In this document: piece by piece, positions 24,701 to 32,378 of the stretch
Layout: each line of letters opens with the position of its first letter
Numbering within the stretch: position 1 is the first letter of the stretch
Assembly (NCBI RefSeq): GCF_965221945.1
Contig: NZ_OZ244925.1
Coordinates: 620,001-684,000 of the forward strand
DNA length: 64,000 nucleotides
Direction of reading: 5' to 3'
Source: Poriferisodalis sp965221945
GTDB taxonomy: Bacteria > Actinomycetota > Acidimicrobiia > Acidimicrobiales > Poriferisodalaceae
Notes under the pieces: model-generated
What the model was told of the DNA's origin: nothing
The model's database searches: none
The model's input: only the letters and a program-made list of their open reading frames with translations
Translations under genes and position numbers: made by a program

Positions 24701-25197
24701 ATGCCGCGGCCTCCGCCGCCCGCGACGGCCTTGATCATCATCGGACCGTGCTCGGCCCCGAATGCAGCGGCTTGCGCGAGCGAGGTTGCACCGTTCGTGG
24801 CCGGCACGAGGGGCACGCGGTGTTCTTCGGCAAGCCGCCGTGCAGCCACCTTGTCGCCGAAGAGGGCAAGCTGGCCCGCCGTCGGGCCGACGAACACGAC
24901 GCCCGCTGTGTCGCAGGCCTCAGCGAGCGCAGGATTCTCCGCCAGGAAGCCGTAGCCGGGATGGATTGCGTCACAGCCCGCCGCCACCGCCGCGCCGACC
25001 ACCTGGTCGACGTCGAGGTACGGGGCTACGCCGCGGCCGTCGAGCGTGACGGCCTCGTCTGCAACGCGGGTGTGCAGCGAGGCAGCATCGTCCGCGCCCG
25101 AGACCGCAACGGTGCCGATGCCCAGCTCGGCGGCGGCGCGTGCGACCCGCACGGCGATCTCTCCCCGGTTCGCAATCAACAGCTTCTTCAGGCCCAT
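21766..25197 (-). CDS. Single-chain biotin-dependent acyl-CoA carboxylase (BC-BCCP-CT)
   Basis: A 1143-residue protein that carries a whole carboxylase in one chain. Residues 1-450 are biotin carboxylase (KKLLIANRGEIAVRVARAA at the start, ATP-grasp GGGGRGM near 160, EVNARIQVEHTVTEE). Around 540-605 is the biotin carrier, with the biotinylated lysine in MEAMKMEHV. Residues 650-1143 are a carboxyltransferase with both halves of the crotonase fold (GGGGRPGDTDG, LFLCDTPGIMVG). Single-chain enzymes of this order are known as long-chain acyl-CoA carboxylases in mycobacteria. The ATG at 25197 has GGGAG nine bases upstream; an ATG at 25224 lacks one. The 3' end is duplicated at 19522, next to an inserted defence cassette. 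The gene is divergent from egtB. Confidence 0.92.
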   Translation of the reverse strand: MGLKKLLIANRGEIAVRVARAAAELGIGTVAVSGADDAASLHTRVADEAVTLDGRGVAPYLDVDQVVGAAVAAGCDAIHPGYGFLAENPALAEACDTAGVVFVGPTAGQLALFGDKVAARRLAEEHRVPLVPATNGATSLAQAAAFGAEHGPMMIKAVAGGGGRGMRPVLRPDELEAAYERCISEATAAFGLGDVYVERLIGRARHIEVQIIGDSAAVSHLGERECTLQRQNQKIVEIAPSPSLSPSTRQRICDAAVAMASGTGYRSLGTWEFLVDADDPDTVAFIEVNARIQVEHTVTEEVTGVDLVAAQLRIAGGATLADVGLTQTDIGAPLGHAIQCRVNTETMTDDGTARPSGGMLTAFEPPTGPGIRTDTCGFVGYGTNPSFDSLLAKVIGHSRSSDYADAVRRTRRALGEFRIDGVATNLSFLAALMDRPEISANDITTRFVTDHAAELCAAAADVASLWAPAASSAVSGAGGLAGARVDDDPLAVLRHGDIDGASTDRAASDAVRAQAMSGAAASLHGVPVATITGPDGSVGVPAPLQGTIVSISVAEGDAVAAGQQVAVMEAMKMEHVVTSTVTGVVRMLGVAAGDIVYEGHSLLFVEEADVDVALTEAAAAVDLDYIRPDLAEVMGRRAVGLDENKPEAVAKRHGRGHRTARENVADLTDPGTFVEYSPLMVAAQRKRRSMEDLIANTQGDGMVAGVASVNGDLFGPEKSQTMVMSYDYMVLAGTQGVNNHRKKDRMFEIAEHNRLPVVLLAEGGGGRPGDTDGLGGQGLDCWAFTYFAQLSGLVPLVGVTNGRCFAGNAVLLGCCDVIIATEGSNIGVGGPAMIEGGGLGVFRPEEVGPVDVQWPNGVIDVLVPDEAEAIVAAKRYLSFFQGPIDEWECHDQRELRHVVPENRLRAYDVREVIEKLCDVDSVMEIRRGWGPGCVTALARIEGRPIGIVANNNHHLGGAVDADTGDKAARFIQLCDAHDVPLLFLCDTPGIMVGPQAEYEATVRHAARMFVTAANVDVPFMTIVLRKGYGLGAQAMAGGSFKAPTFTVSWPTGEFGGMGLEGFVKLGYRRELEAIEDPAERKRSYEERVARLYHQGKAVNTAAYFEIDDVIDPAESRDWIRMALLSAPKPAPRTGKKRPMVDTW

Positions 25198-25459
25198 CGG
25201 TGCTGTCTCCCGGTTCCCAGTCATCGTTGCCAGCCACGGTGGCCGTCCGCCGCGTGGCCACGGCAATGCGAGCGCACAAGTGTCGCGCTGCGTGTTTACC
25301 GCAGACGGCCTCGTTCGCGTCGATTGAGCGTCACGCAGACACGTGGCCTATGCGAATTCCGGCTGTCACCGAGCTCGAAACATGAAGCGGTGTCCATCAC
25401 ACAGATGCGACGATCTCATGGATCGCGGTTACCCTCCGTCTGGCCTAGTGGCGATAACT

Positions 25460-26770
25460 ATGACCAGCAACTCCCCTGCGAGCCTGTTGCAGGCGTACCG
25501 CTCGGTTCGGGCGCACACCGATTCGCTCACCGCACCGCTGAGCGACGAGGACCAGTGCATCCAGTCGATGCCTGACGTCAGCCCCACGAAATGGCACCGG
25601 GCGCACGTCACATGGTTCTTCGAGACGTTCCTGTGCAAGCCGCATCTCGACGGGTACGCCGAGCACGACCCGGCGTTCGGGTTCTTGTTCAACTCGTACT
25701 ACGAGACCATCGGCAAGCGGCACCCCCGGCCTGAGCGAGGAAACCTGTCCCGCCCGTCGTGCGCCGAGGTGACTGCTTACCGCCGTCATGTCGACGAAGC
25801 GATGGGGCAGTTGCTCACCCTCGAGCTTGATGACGAGATCGCCGATCTCGTGACGCTCGGCCTCCATCACGAGCAGCAGCACCAAGAGCTGATCCTGATG
25901 GACATCAAGCACGTGCTGTCGTGCAATCCAGCGCTGTGGCCTGCGTATCGCGCGCTGGGCGAGGCGGCACACGCCGCTCGCACCGGTGCCGACGCAAGCG
26001 CCGTGAAGTGCGCGGACAAGATCCGCTGGGCAAGCTTCGACGGTGGTGAGCTTGCCGTCGGCCACGATGGCTGCGGCTTCGCGTTCGACAACGAGGGGCC
26101 TCGCCATCGAGTGCTGGTTGAGCCGTTCCGGCTGGCTGACCGCCCGGTCACGTGCGCGCAGTGGCTGGAGTTCATTGCCGACGGCGGCTACGAGACGCCG
26201 ACGCTGTGGCTTTCCGACGGCTGGGGCCAGCGGTTGGCCCGCGGCTGGGAGGAACCGTCGTACTGGCATCTTGCCGACGAGGGCTGGCAGGTGTTCACGC
26301 TCGAGGGCCTCAAGGCCGTTGCGCCTGACGAGCCCGTGTGCCACCTGTCGTACTACGAGGCCGATGCGTTCGCCCGCTGGGCTGGCGCCCGACTGCCGAC
26401 CGAATTCGAGTGGGAGCACGCAGTGACGGGCTTGCCGCGGACGGGCAACATCGGCAGCTGCGCCAGCCTGCATCCCGGGCCGGCAAACGGTCCCACGCCG
26501 GCCCTGCGCAACGAGCAGGTCGAACTCCAGCAGATGTACGGCGATGTCTGGGAATGGACGTCCAGCCCGTACAGCGCGTACCCGGGCTTCAGCGTCGCTC
26601 AGGGCGCAGTCGGCGAATACAACGGCAAGTTCATGATCAACCAGATGGTGCTGAGGGGCGGATGCTGCGCGACGCCCGAGGGTCACATTCGCCCCACGTA
26701 TCGCAACTTCTTCCACCCCCACACCCGCTGGCACTTCTCTGGCCTGCGCCTCGCCGCCGCCGCCCAGTGA
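25460..26770 (+). CDS. egtB: Ergothioneine biosynthesis protein EgtB (sulfoxide synthase)
   Basis: A 436-residue non-heme iron enzyme that joins a cysteine donor to hercynine (trimethylhistidine) with oxygen. The N-terminal DinB-like part has the iron histidines in KWHRAHVTWFFE and LHHEQQHQEL, a three-histidine arrangement. The C-terminal formylglycine-generating-type fold ends in NFFHPHTRWHFSGLRLA, typical of EgtB. Length is normal for the family. The ATG at 25460 was chosen because it gives the expected N-terminus; upstream readings add about 40 unlike residues. It overlaps egtD by one base (TGATG), so they are translationally coupled. No egtA, egtC or egtE is adjacent, which suggests the variant that uses cysteine directly, or genes elsewhere. 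Confidence 0.93.
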   Translation: MTSNSPASLLQAYRSVRAHTDSLTAPLSDEDQCIQSMPDVSPTKWHRAHVTWFFETFLCKPHLDGYAEHDPAFGFLFNSYYETIGKRHPRPERGNLSRPSCAEVTAYRRHVDEAMGQLLTLELDDEIADLVTLGLHHEQQHQELILMDIKHVLSCNPALWPAYRALGEAAHAARTGADASAVKCADKIRWASFDGGELAVGHDGCGFAFDNEGPRHRVLVEPFRLADRPVTCAQWLEFIADGGYETPTLWLSDGWGQRLARGWEEPSYWHLADEGWQVFTLEGLKAVAPDEPVCHLSYYEADAFARWAGARLPTEFEWEHAVTGLPRTGNIGSCASLHPGPANGPTPALRNEQVELQQMYGDVWEWTSSPYSAYPGFSVAQGAVGEYNGKFMINQMVLRGGCCATPEGHIRPTYRNFFHPHTRWHFSGLRLAAAAQ

Positions 26771-27810
26771 TGATTCGAGCTCACGCCGCCCAGCCCGCCA
26801 GCGCGCCTGTGGTCGACAACTGGCTCGACGCTGGCTGGGCCGACCGCGCACTGCGCGCCGACGTTTCGGTGGGCCTGTCGTCGCGTCCCAAGGAGCTGCC
26901 GCCGAAGTGGTTTTACGACGACCACGGCAGCGACTTGTTCGAACAGATCACCCGTCTTGACGAGTACTACCCGACCCGACGTGAACGTGAGATTCTCGAG
27001 CGGGAAGCCGGTTCCATCGTGGCTGCCTCAGGCGCCGACAGCTTGGCCGAGCTCGGTTCGGGAACCTCGACGAAGACGCGCATCCTGCTCGACGCGTTCG
27101 CCGCTGCTGGCCAGCTCCGGCGCTATGTCCCGTTCGACAACAGCGAAGCGACCTTGCGGGCCGCTGCGGACGAGTTGGCCGCCGGCTATCCGGGTCTGCG
27201 CGTGCATGGCGTCGTCGGCGACTTCGAGCATCACCTCGGTCGCTTGCCGCTCGATGAGCCAGCGGATTCCGGAGCGGTGCAGCCTCGCCCGCCCTTCATG
27301 GTGATGCTGCTGGGCGGCACGATCGGCAACTTCGCGCCGGCCAAACGTCCCGCCTTCCTCGATGCTGTTGCGGCAGCGATGCGGCCCGGCGATACGTTCC
27401 TCCTCGGCACCGACCTCGTGAAAGATCTCGGCCGTGTCGAAGCCGCGTACAACGATGCGGCGGGCGTTACCGCCGAGTTCAACCTGAATGTGCTGTCGGT
27501 CCTGAACCGCCGGCTCGGCGCGGACTTCGACATCAACGCCTTTGAGCACGAGGCGACCTTCGATGCCGACAACGAGTGGATCGAGATGGGCCTGCGCTCT
27601 ACCCGGGCCCAGACCGTGCACATTCCCGCGCTGGAGATGACGGTCGACTTCGCAGCGGGCGAGCACATGCGCACCGAGATCAGCGCGAAGTTCCGCCCTG
27701 AGCGGGTCCGAGCCAAACTCGGCGCTGCCGGCCTCGTCGTTCAGCAGATGTGGACCGACGCGCAGAGCGACTACGCCCTCACCCTCGCCCGCCGGATCCG
27801 ACGGCCCTGA
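26770..27810 (+). CDS. egtD: L-histidine N-alpha-methyltransferase EgtD
   Basis: A 346-residue SAM-dependent enzyme that trimethylates histidine to hercynine, the substrate of EgtB. Signatures seen are PKWFYDDHGSDLFEQITRL with DEYYPTRREREIL at the N-terminus, the SAM loop ELGSGTSTKTRILLDA, and MLLGGTIGNFAPAKR. The C-terminal FRPERVRAKLGAAGLVV is also conserved. The start codon shares its A with the egtB stop. A hairpin about 50 bases after the stop probably ends the two-gene operon. Product: ergothioneine, a thiol antioxidant common in actinobacteria. Confidence 0.94.
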   Translation: MIRAHAAQPASAPVVDNWLDAGWADRALRADVSVGLSSRPKELPPKWFYDDHGSDLFEQITRLDEYYPTRREREILEREAGSIVAASGADSLAELGSGTSTKTRILLDAFAAAGQLRRYVPFDNSEATLRAAADELAAGYPGLRVHGVVGDFEHHLGRLPLDEPADSGAVQPRPPFMVMLLGGTIGNFAPAKRPAFLDAVAAAMRPGDTFLLGTDLVKDLGRVEAAYNDAAGVTAEFNLNVLSVLNRRLGADFDINAFEHEATFDADNEWIEMGLRSTRAQTVHIPALEMTVDFAAGEHMRTEISAKFRPERVRAKLGAAGLVVQQMWTDAQSDYALTLARRIRRP

Positions 27811-27860
27811 TCTCCACGTCTCTGTGCAGCGGCGCGAACGAACCGAGCGGCGCACCTGAG

Positions 27861-27878
27861 CTGCCGGTTTCCCGGCAG
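27861..27878 (+). terminator. Stem-loop after egtB-egtD
   Basis: CTGCCGG (27861-27867) and CCGGCAG (27872-27878) form a 7-bp stem with a TTTC loop, 50 bases after the egtD stop. No T-tract follows. Confidence 0.5.
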
Positions 27879-27881
27879 TAG

Positions 27882-28481
27882 CTTCGGCGCGAGCAGGCGA
27901 AAGGGAGCGATGCCGACTGGAGCTCGCCGCCTGCGACCTCAGCGGCCGCTGTTGAAGCCGCACCGACGACACAGGCTGAGACTGCGCCTTCGACATCGAG
28001 AGCCCCGGCGCTTGTAACCGAACCGGCGCCTGCTCGTGATACGCCTTGTGACGATTCTTCAGTCGTCGATCAATCCCTGGATCTCCTGATCTCGGATTGC
28101 ACCGCGTTGTGGAGCTTCTACTCCGATCTGGCTGAGACCGGTTCCCTCGGCGATGAACCGGCATCGGCGTGGGGAGCCTCGAATCCGATTCATGCGTGGT
28201 ACGGCGTGGTCGTCGTCGATGGACGCGTCGAAGAGCTCGATCTCGAAGAAGCCGGTATCGCGGGTGCGATCACCCCACGAATCGGGGATCTCGTTCAACT
28301 GAGGAACTTGGATCTGGCCGACAATCGTCTGTCAGGGTCGATACCCGCCGTACTGGGCGACTTGCCCAGCCTCGCGATCCTGCACTTGCACGAAAATCGG
28401 CTGCAGTTGCCCGCTCCGGACAATCTGACGGATCCGCGGCCAGGGTTGGAAGTGCGGCTTCCTGAGAGCCGTAGCGAATAG
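27882..28481 (+). pseudogene. Leucine-rich-repeat protein lacking a recognisable start (probable remnant)
   Basis: An open frame from a TAG at 27879 to the stop at 28481 encodes an Ala/Thr/Pro-rich stretch (TAPSTSRAPALVTEPAPAR), then the cap typical of bacterial LRR proteins (DCTALWSFYSDLAETG), a tryptophan-containing segment (HAWYGVVVVDGRVEELDL), and two to three plant-type LRRs (LRNLDLADNRLSGSIPAVLG). There is no ATG, GTG or TTG in frame until a TTG at 28107, which would cut into the cap. Signal peptide and most repeats are missing, so this looks like a 5'-truncated surface protein. A short protein of 124 residues from 28107 remains possible. The region 27811-27881 otherwise holds only the hairpin. 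Confidence 0.6.
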
Positions 28482-28510
28482 GCGGCGATGGCCGGCAGCC
28501 CCGGCGGCCT

Positions 28511-28559
28511 GGACTTTGCGCAGAAATGCCGCCACAGACGGCAAATTTGCACAAAGAAG
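28511..28559. repeat. Third copy of the palindromic repeat found at 9006-9122
   Basis: This copy of about 49 bp differs from the tandem pair at 9006-9122 by only a base or two in the palindromic core (GCACAAAG instead of GCGCAAAG). The next 50 bases (to about 28610) also resemble what follows 9122, both beginning CGTGACAGC. Again it lies between convergent genes, here the LRR remnant and the short nitroreductase. Confidence 0.9.
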
Positions 28560-28669
28560 GCGTGACAGCATCTTTGCGAGACGTCGCCTATCCGCGCGGC
28601 CTCTGAGAAGTGCTGGCCGTGGCCAGTCGTGTCAGTGATGGCTGGTTCGCGGCGCAAGGGTGTCGCCGG

Positions 28670-29080
28670 CTACCAGCCGTTGACGTGCACGAATTGATCG
28701 AATGACTTGCGGCGTCCGGGCTTGAAGTCGGTGCCCATGGTGTGTGCGACCGGCAGCAGTGCCACCTGCTGGACGTCGTCGTAGGGGATGCCCAAGATCT
28801 CGGCGACTTCCTGCTCGCGGGCCAGATGCACCGTCGTCCAGCAGGTGCCCAGGCCCCGGTTGCGCGCCGCGAGGCAGAAGCTCCAGGCGCCCTGGATCAC
28901 CGAACCCCATCGCAGCGCTTGCAGCCCCGCAGGCTTACCGTCGAGGCGGCCTTCGATGCACGGGATGAAGATGGCCGGCGTGCGTGGGAAGTTCTCGGCG
29001 ACGGGGCGGTCGAAGTCGAGCCGGCGCCGGACCGCCCGGGTTGTGGCCAGTACCTCGTCGGCGCTGAGAGACAGCGTCAT
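28670..29080 (-). CDS. Nitroreductase-family protein with an internal deletion
   Basis: A 136-residue protein. It starts like an actinobacterial nitroreductase (SLSADEVLATTRAVRRRLDF) and ends like one (WSFCLAARNRGLGTCWTTVH, VAHTMGTDFKPGRR). Family members are about 200 residues and carry, after the RRRLD motif, an FMN-contacting stretch around an APTGSN-type motif. Here RPVAENFPRTPAIFIPCIEG follows almost directly, so roughly 65-75 residues are missing in frame. Without them FMN binding is doubtful, so the protein may be inactive. It is the last gene of a minus-strand operon, nine bases after the SCO6745-like gene. Confidence 0.7.
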   Translation of the reverse strand: MTLSLSADEVLATTRAVRRRLDFDRPVAENFPRTPAIFIPCIEGRLDGKPAGLQALRWGSVIQGAWSFCLAARNRGLGTCWTTVHLAREQEVAEILGIPYDDVQQVALLPVAHTMGTDFKPGRRKSFDQFVHVNGW

Positions 29081-29089
29081 AGGTCAGCG

Positions 29090-29824
29090 CTAGCTGGAGA
29101 GAGCGGCTTCGATGGCGGCGGCGCCGTCGATGAGCGCCGTGGCCTCGGCGCCGTCGAGCACCCCGTAGATCGGCGCCAACAACTCGTCGGTGAGTGCCTC
29201 AGCGGTTTCCCAACGAGCCCTGTCGTCGTCGGTTACCTCGACGTCGTCGGTCCAGCCGAACATCGTCACGTCGTCGGGACGGCGGATCCGGTGAGCGGTT
29301 TCAGGCGTCAGTCTCGACGCCACCACTGCCACCAGGTGCAGGCTTCCTCGCAATTCGCGCAAGACAGCCACGTTCTGGAACGCACGAGCAGCAGTGTCAT
29401 CGCTGCGGGGCTCTGCCGCCGTGCCGGCGAACAGGGCCTGGCCGGCACAGTTCGCCAAGCCCGCAGCGATCACCTTGTCGGCGGCAGTGTTGAAGTCCTC
29501 CAGGCCCTCGACGTCACCGAGCTTGGAGGCACCGAAGGCCCCGGCGCACTCCATGTACAGCGTCCCGGCCTCACGCGCTGGCATCACTTCCTTGGCGGAG
29601 TTCCAGATCTTGGAAGCCAGGCCGAAGTTGAAGTAGCCGAATGCGCTGTGCACGACCTCGGCCTCGACATCGCCAAGCACGCCGCCGCGGCCCAGGAAAT
29701 ACAGGCGGAAGCCGTCAAGGCCCGCCTCCTTGCCCCGCGCGAGCGTGCCGGCATCGAAATAGAAGCTCGAGCCCAGCGCTGCGATGGGCGGCGAGACGGT
29801 GCGGACGAGGTCAAGTGTCTCCAT
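29090..29824 (-). CDS. SCO6745-like family protein
   Basis: A 244-residue, mostly helical, soluble protein resembling the SCO6745 family of actinobacteria. Typical stretches are YFDAGTLARGKEAGLDGFRLYFLGRGGVLGDV, HSAFGYFNFGLASKIWNSAK and the C-terminal half with a second helical domain (LRELRGSLHLVAVVASRL). The biochemical role of this family is not established to my knowledge. The ATG at 29824 fits the family N-terminus better than a GTG/ATG six codons upstream. It lies between a dienelactone hydrolase-like gene (59 bp upstream) and the short nitroreductase (nine bp downstream), all on the minus strand, so they are probably co-transcribed. Confidence 0.65.
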   Translation of the reverse strand: METLDLVRTVSPPIAALGSSFYFDAGTLARGKEAGLDGFRLYFLGRGGVLGDVEAEVVHSAFGYFNFGLASKIWNSAKEVMPAREAGTLYMECAGAFGASKLGDVEGLEDFNTAADKVIAAGLANCAGQALFAGTAAEPRSDDTAARAFQNVAVLRELRGSLHLVAVVASRLTPETAHRIRRPDDVTMFGWTDDVEVTDDDRARWETAEALTDELLAPIYGVLDGAEATALIDGAAAIEAALSS

Positions 29825-29883
29825 GGCGCGACAGTGTGGCACCGCGCCGCCGGGCTTGCTCCAGGGCTGCGCCGGCCGGCCCC

Positions 29884-30624
29884 TCAGCGCAGGCGGCGGG
29901 CGAACATGTCCAGCAGCAGCTCCCAGTGGCGCTCAGCGGCTGGCTGGTCGTACACCGGCCGCTGCGGGAAGACGAATCCGTGGTGAGCTTCGTCCACCCA
30001 GTAGGTCTGTGCATCGGTGCCTGCGTCGGCAAAGGCCTTGCACAGCCGATCGAAGTGCGCGCGGTCGACGTAGTCGTCATGCTCGGCTGACATCACCAGC
30101 ACTTCGCCCTTGATGTCGGGTGCTCGCAGGTGGGGGGAGTCGCTGGCGTCCACGGCCAGCCGTACGCCGTGGATCGAGGCAGCGGCGGTGATGGTGTCGG
30201 GGAACTCGGCGGCCAACCAAATCGCCATCGGGCCGGTCATGCAATAGCCGGTGGTGCCGACCCGCTCGGTGCTCGCCGCGGGGTCGGCCTCAGCGTGCCG
30301 CATCATTGCTGCCGCATCGCGGGCGACCATGGCGTTGGAGAGGTTGCTCATCAGCTCGACCATGAACTGGCGGCTGGAGGGATCGTCGCGTTGCACGATG
30401 AAGCCCGGGACTTGGCGGTAATACAGGTTCGGCAGCAACACGTAGTACCCGACAGTGGCGATACGCCGTGCCATGTCGTGAAGTTCGGGGCGCTTGCCTG
30501 GCGCATCCATCAGGAACAGCACGGTGGGGAACGGCCCCGGCCGGCGCTCGCTCGGCTCGGGATGGACGACGAAAGTGCTCATCTCGCCCTCGCCGGTGTC
30601 GATTGACACGTGGTCTTCGAGCAT
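29884..30624 (-). CDS. Dienelactone hydrolase family protein
   Basis: A 246-residue alpha/beta hydrolase. The nucleophile is C128 in GYCMTG (Gly-x-Cys-x-Gly, the dienelactone hydrolase form), with D183 in SAEHDDYV and H214/H215 in EAHHGFVF completing the triad. It hydrolyses lactones or esters in the cytoplasm; the exact substrate is unknown. The ATG at 30624 has a clear GAGGAGG five bases upstream. It leads a minus-strand operon with the SCO6745-like and nitroreductase genes and is divergent from an enoyl-CoA hydratase across 132 bp. A very long upstream frame on this strand is antisense to that hydratase and was ignored. Confidence 0.85.
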   Translation of the reverse strand: MLEDHVSIDTGEGEMSTFVVHPEPSERRPGPFPTVLFLMDAPGKRPELHDMARRIATVGYYVLLPNLYYRQVPGFIVQRDDPSSRQFMVELMSNLSNAMVARDAAAMMRHAEADPAASTERVGTTGYCMTGPMAIWLAAEFPDTITAAASIHGVRLAVDASDSPHLRAPDIKGEVLVMSAEHDDYVDRAHFDRLCKAFADAGTDAQTYWVDEAHHGFVFPQRPVYDQPAAERHWELLLDMFARRLR

Positions 30625-30742
30625 CGCTGCCTCCTCGTCCTCGGCATTGCGTCGGCTGTCGCGGGTTCGTTGGTCACTGTGTAGTGCGTGCGTCAGCCGT
30701 GCGCTCGCGAGCTCATCCTCCGACGGCGTCGTGCTCGCCGCA

Positions 30743-30748
30743 TACGAT
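30743..30748 (+). promoter_or_regulatory. Putative -10 box (TACGAT) of the enoyl-CoA hydratase gene
   Basis: TACGAT ends eight bases before the ATG at 30757, the same arrangement as at 7626. Confidence 0.4.
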
Positions 30749-30756
30749 CCCGGGCC

Positions 30757-31584
30757 ATGAAGGCATTGGACTTCGAACCGCAGTACTTCGTCTATGAGGA
30801 GATCAGGCCGCGTGTGGCCCGGATCACCATCAATAGACCCGAGGTCCGCAACGCCATCAACACGCCAGCCCACAAGGAGTGGTCCGACATTCTGGATCAC
30901 GCCGCAGCCGACGAGGACGTGTGGCTGATGGTCATCACCGGGGTGGGCCGGCAGGCGTTCTGCGCTGGGCGCGACCTCAAGCACCTGTCGATGGTTCACC
31001 AGTCCGACGAGGCCACCCAGGCCGCCGACCGCGAGCTGATGAGTCAGGTGACCCGCCTGATCGAGCGCTTCGATTACCCCAAGCCGCTGATTGCCCAGGT
31101 GAACGGTGTGGCGCTCGGCGGCGGCTTCGAAGTTGCGATGGCGTGCGATCTCGTCGTGGCCGCCGACCATGCCCAGTTCGGGCTGACCGAGCCGCTGCGT
31201 GGCCTGTACGCGGGCGGCGGGGGAGTGCACCGCCTGCCGCGCCAGATCCCGCTCAAGCTGGCAATGGAGTTCCTGCTGACGGCTCGCACCATGAGTGCGC
31301 AGCGGGCACTGGAGCTGGGCATCGTGAACGACGTGGTGCCCTACGCCGACCTCGACGCGGCAACCGACCGGCTCATCGACGACATCATGCGCTGCGCGCC
31401 GCTGTCCATCCGGGCCACCAAGCAAGCGGCGATGCGCGGGCTTGACATGCCGCTCGGCGAAGCGTTCCACCATCCCTATCCGGCCGTCACTCGCCTGAGG
31501 GCCAGCAAGGACGTGAAGGAAGGCCCGCGAGCCTTCGCCGAGAAGCGTCAGCCCAACTGGCAAGGCCGCCGAACCGGGCTCTGA
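30757..31584 (+). CDS. Enoyl-CoA hydratase/isomerase family protein
   Basis: A 275-residue crotonase-fold protein. The oxyanion-hole segments are visible: TGVGRQAFCAGRDLKHL near the N-terminus and QVNGVALGGGFEVAMACDLVV in the middle. The position of the usual second glutamate reads TEPLRGLYAGGGGVHRLPRQ, so one acid (E in TEP) is present. It probably hydrates or isomerises a 2-enoyl-CoA; the substrate is unknown, although acyl-CoA enzymes for carnitine-type breakdown lie 2-8 kb downstream. The ATG at 30757 follows a TACGAT box. No SD is seen, which agrees with a leaderless transcript. Confidence 0.85.
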   Translation: MKALDFEPQYFVYEEIRPRVARITINRPEVRNAINTPAHKEWSDILDHAAADEDVWLMVITGVGRQAFCAGRDLKHLSMVHQSDEATQAADRELMSQVTRLIERFDYPKPLIAQVNGVALGGGFEVAMACDLVVAADHAQFGLTEPLRGLYAGGGGVHRLPRQIPLKLAMEFLLTARTMSAQRALELGIVNDVVPYADLDAATDRLIDDIMRCAPLSIRATKQAAMRGLDMPLGEAFHHPYPAVTRLRASKDVKEGPRAFAEKRQPNWQGRRTGL

Positions 31585-31629
31585 CAGACCCTGCTGTGCT
31601 GGATTGCGAAGCTGCGCCCAATGACTCGG

Positions 31630-31672
31630 TAGCGCTAAATTGGCGCCACTAGCGTCACTCTGGCGTTAAGGT
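31630..31672 (+). promoter_or_regulatory. Candidate operator/promoter of the vapBC-type pair
   Basis: Two perfect 8-bp palindromes, TAGCGCTA (31630-31637) and TGGCGCCA (31641-31648), stand one helical turn apart, and a TAAGGT -10-like box (31667-31672) ends six bases before the antitoxin ATG. Ribbon-helix-helix antitoxins usually bind such paired sites to autoregulate. Confidence 0.5.
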
Positions 31673-31678
31673 GGGCAC

Positions 31679-31921
31679 ATGGCGACGATCCAGATCAAGC
31701 ACGTGCCCGACGAGGTGCACGACAAGCTGAAGCGACGAGCAGCTACAACCGGTCAGTCGCTGCAGCAGTACATGCTTGACGCCGTCTGCCGCGAGGCAGA
31801 GATGGCAGCGGTAGAGGAACTTCTCGCACTCAAGCGTGTGGAGGCGTTGGCCTACGGCGAATTCGACCTCGATCCCGACATGATTGTCGAGATCATTCGC
31901 GCCGATCGCGAGTCGCATTGA
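31679..31921 (+). CDS. FitA/VapB-like ribbon-helix-helix antitoxin
   Basis: An 80-residue protein whose first 45 residues fit the Arc-type ribbon-helix-helix of FitA antitoxins: a short strand (ATIQIKHVP), then helix DEVHDKLKRRAATTGQSLQQYMLDAV. The acidic C-terminal tail (EFDLDPDMIVEIIRADRES) would wrap the toxin. It overlaps the toxin gene by four bases, the classical arrangement. Paired palindromes upstream fit autoregulation. Confidence 0.85.
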   Translation: MATIQIKHVPDEVHDKLKRRAATTGQSLQQYMLDAVCREAEMAAVEELLALKRVEALAYGEFDLDPDMIVEIIRADRESH

Positions 31922-32319
31922 TCGTCGTCGACGCCAGCGTCGCCGTCACGGCGGTGGGAACGGTCGGCGAGCGCACTGATCGTGCCTTGCGTCGCATTTC
32001 GCTGGAACTGGCACTTGCACCTCACGTGCTCGACCTCGAAGTTGTTTCCGCGTTCCGTCGGATGTACCGCCGTGGCGAGATTTCGGAAGCTGCGGCGCGA
32101 CGTGGTTTGCGCCATCTTGCAAGAGTGGGGATCAGACGCGTCGATCACACCCCGCTCATCGCTCGTTGCTGGGAATTGCGCGACAACCTGACGCCCTACG
32201 ACGCGTCGTACGTGGCGCTGGCTGAACAAACCGGCGCGACACTGCTCACAAGCGATGCCCGACTGTCGCGAGCGCCGGGCATCGAGTGCGATGTGGAGCT
32301 CTTTGACGCGTCGACCTGA
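31918..32319 (+). CDS. VapC-like PIN-domain toxin ribonuclease
   Basis: A 133-residue PIN protein. The metal-binding acids are D5 (IVVDAS), E41 (LDLEVVSAF), D95 (PYDASYVALAE) and D113 (LTSDARL), all present, so it should be an active ribonuclease. The TTG at 31918 lies across the antitoxin stop, which couples translation and probably keeps toxin low. Target RNA is unknown; VapC toxins commonly cut tRNA or rRNA. Confidence 0.88.
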   Translation: MIVVDASVAVTAVGTVGERTDRALRRISLELALAPHVLDLEVVSAFRRMYRRGEISEAAARRGLRHLARVGIRRVDHTPLIARCWELRDNLTPYDASYVALAEQTGATLLTSDARLSRAPGIECDVELFDAST

Positions 32320-32378
32320 TCTGGTGCTGCGCGAGACTGCGCCGTGGACTGCGAAGCCTTCGACAGACGAGGACGACG

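Noticed and set aside
29884..31563. 559-residue minus-strand frame covering the enoyl-CoA hydratase
   Set aside because: Only its last 246 residues are a real protein (dienelactone hydrolase family); the rest is antisense to a well-supported hydratase, and an SD marks the internal ATG at 30624.
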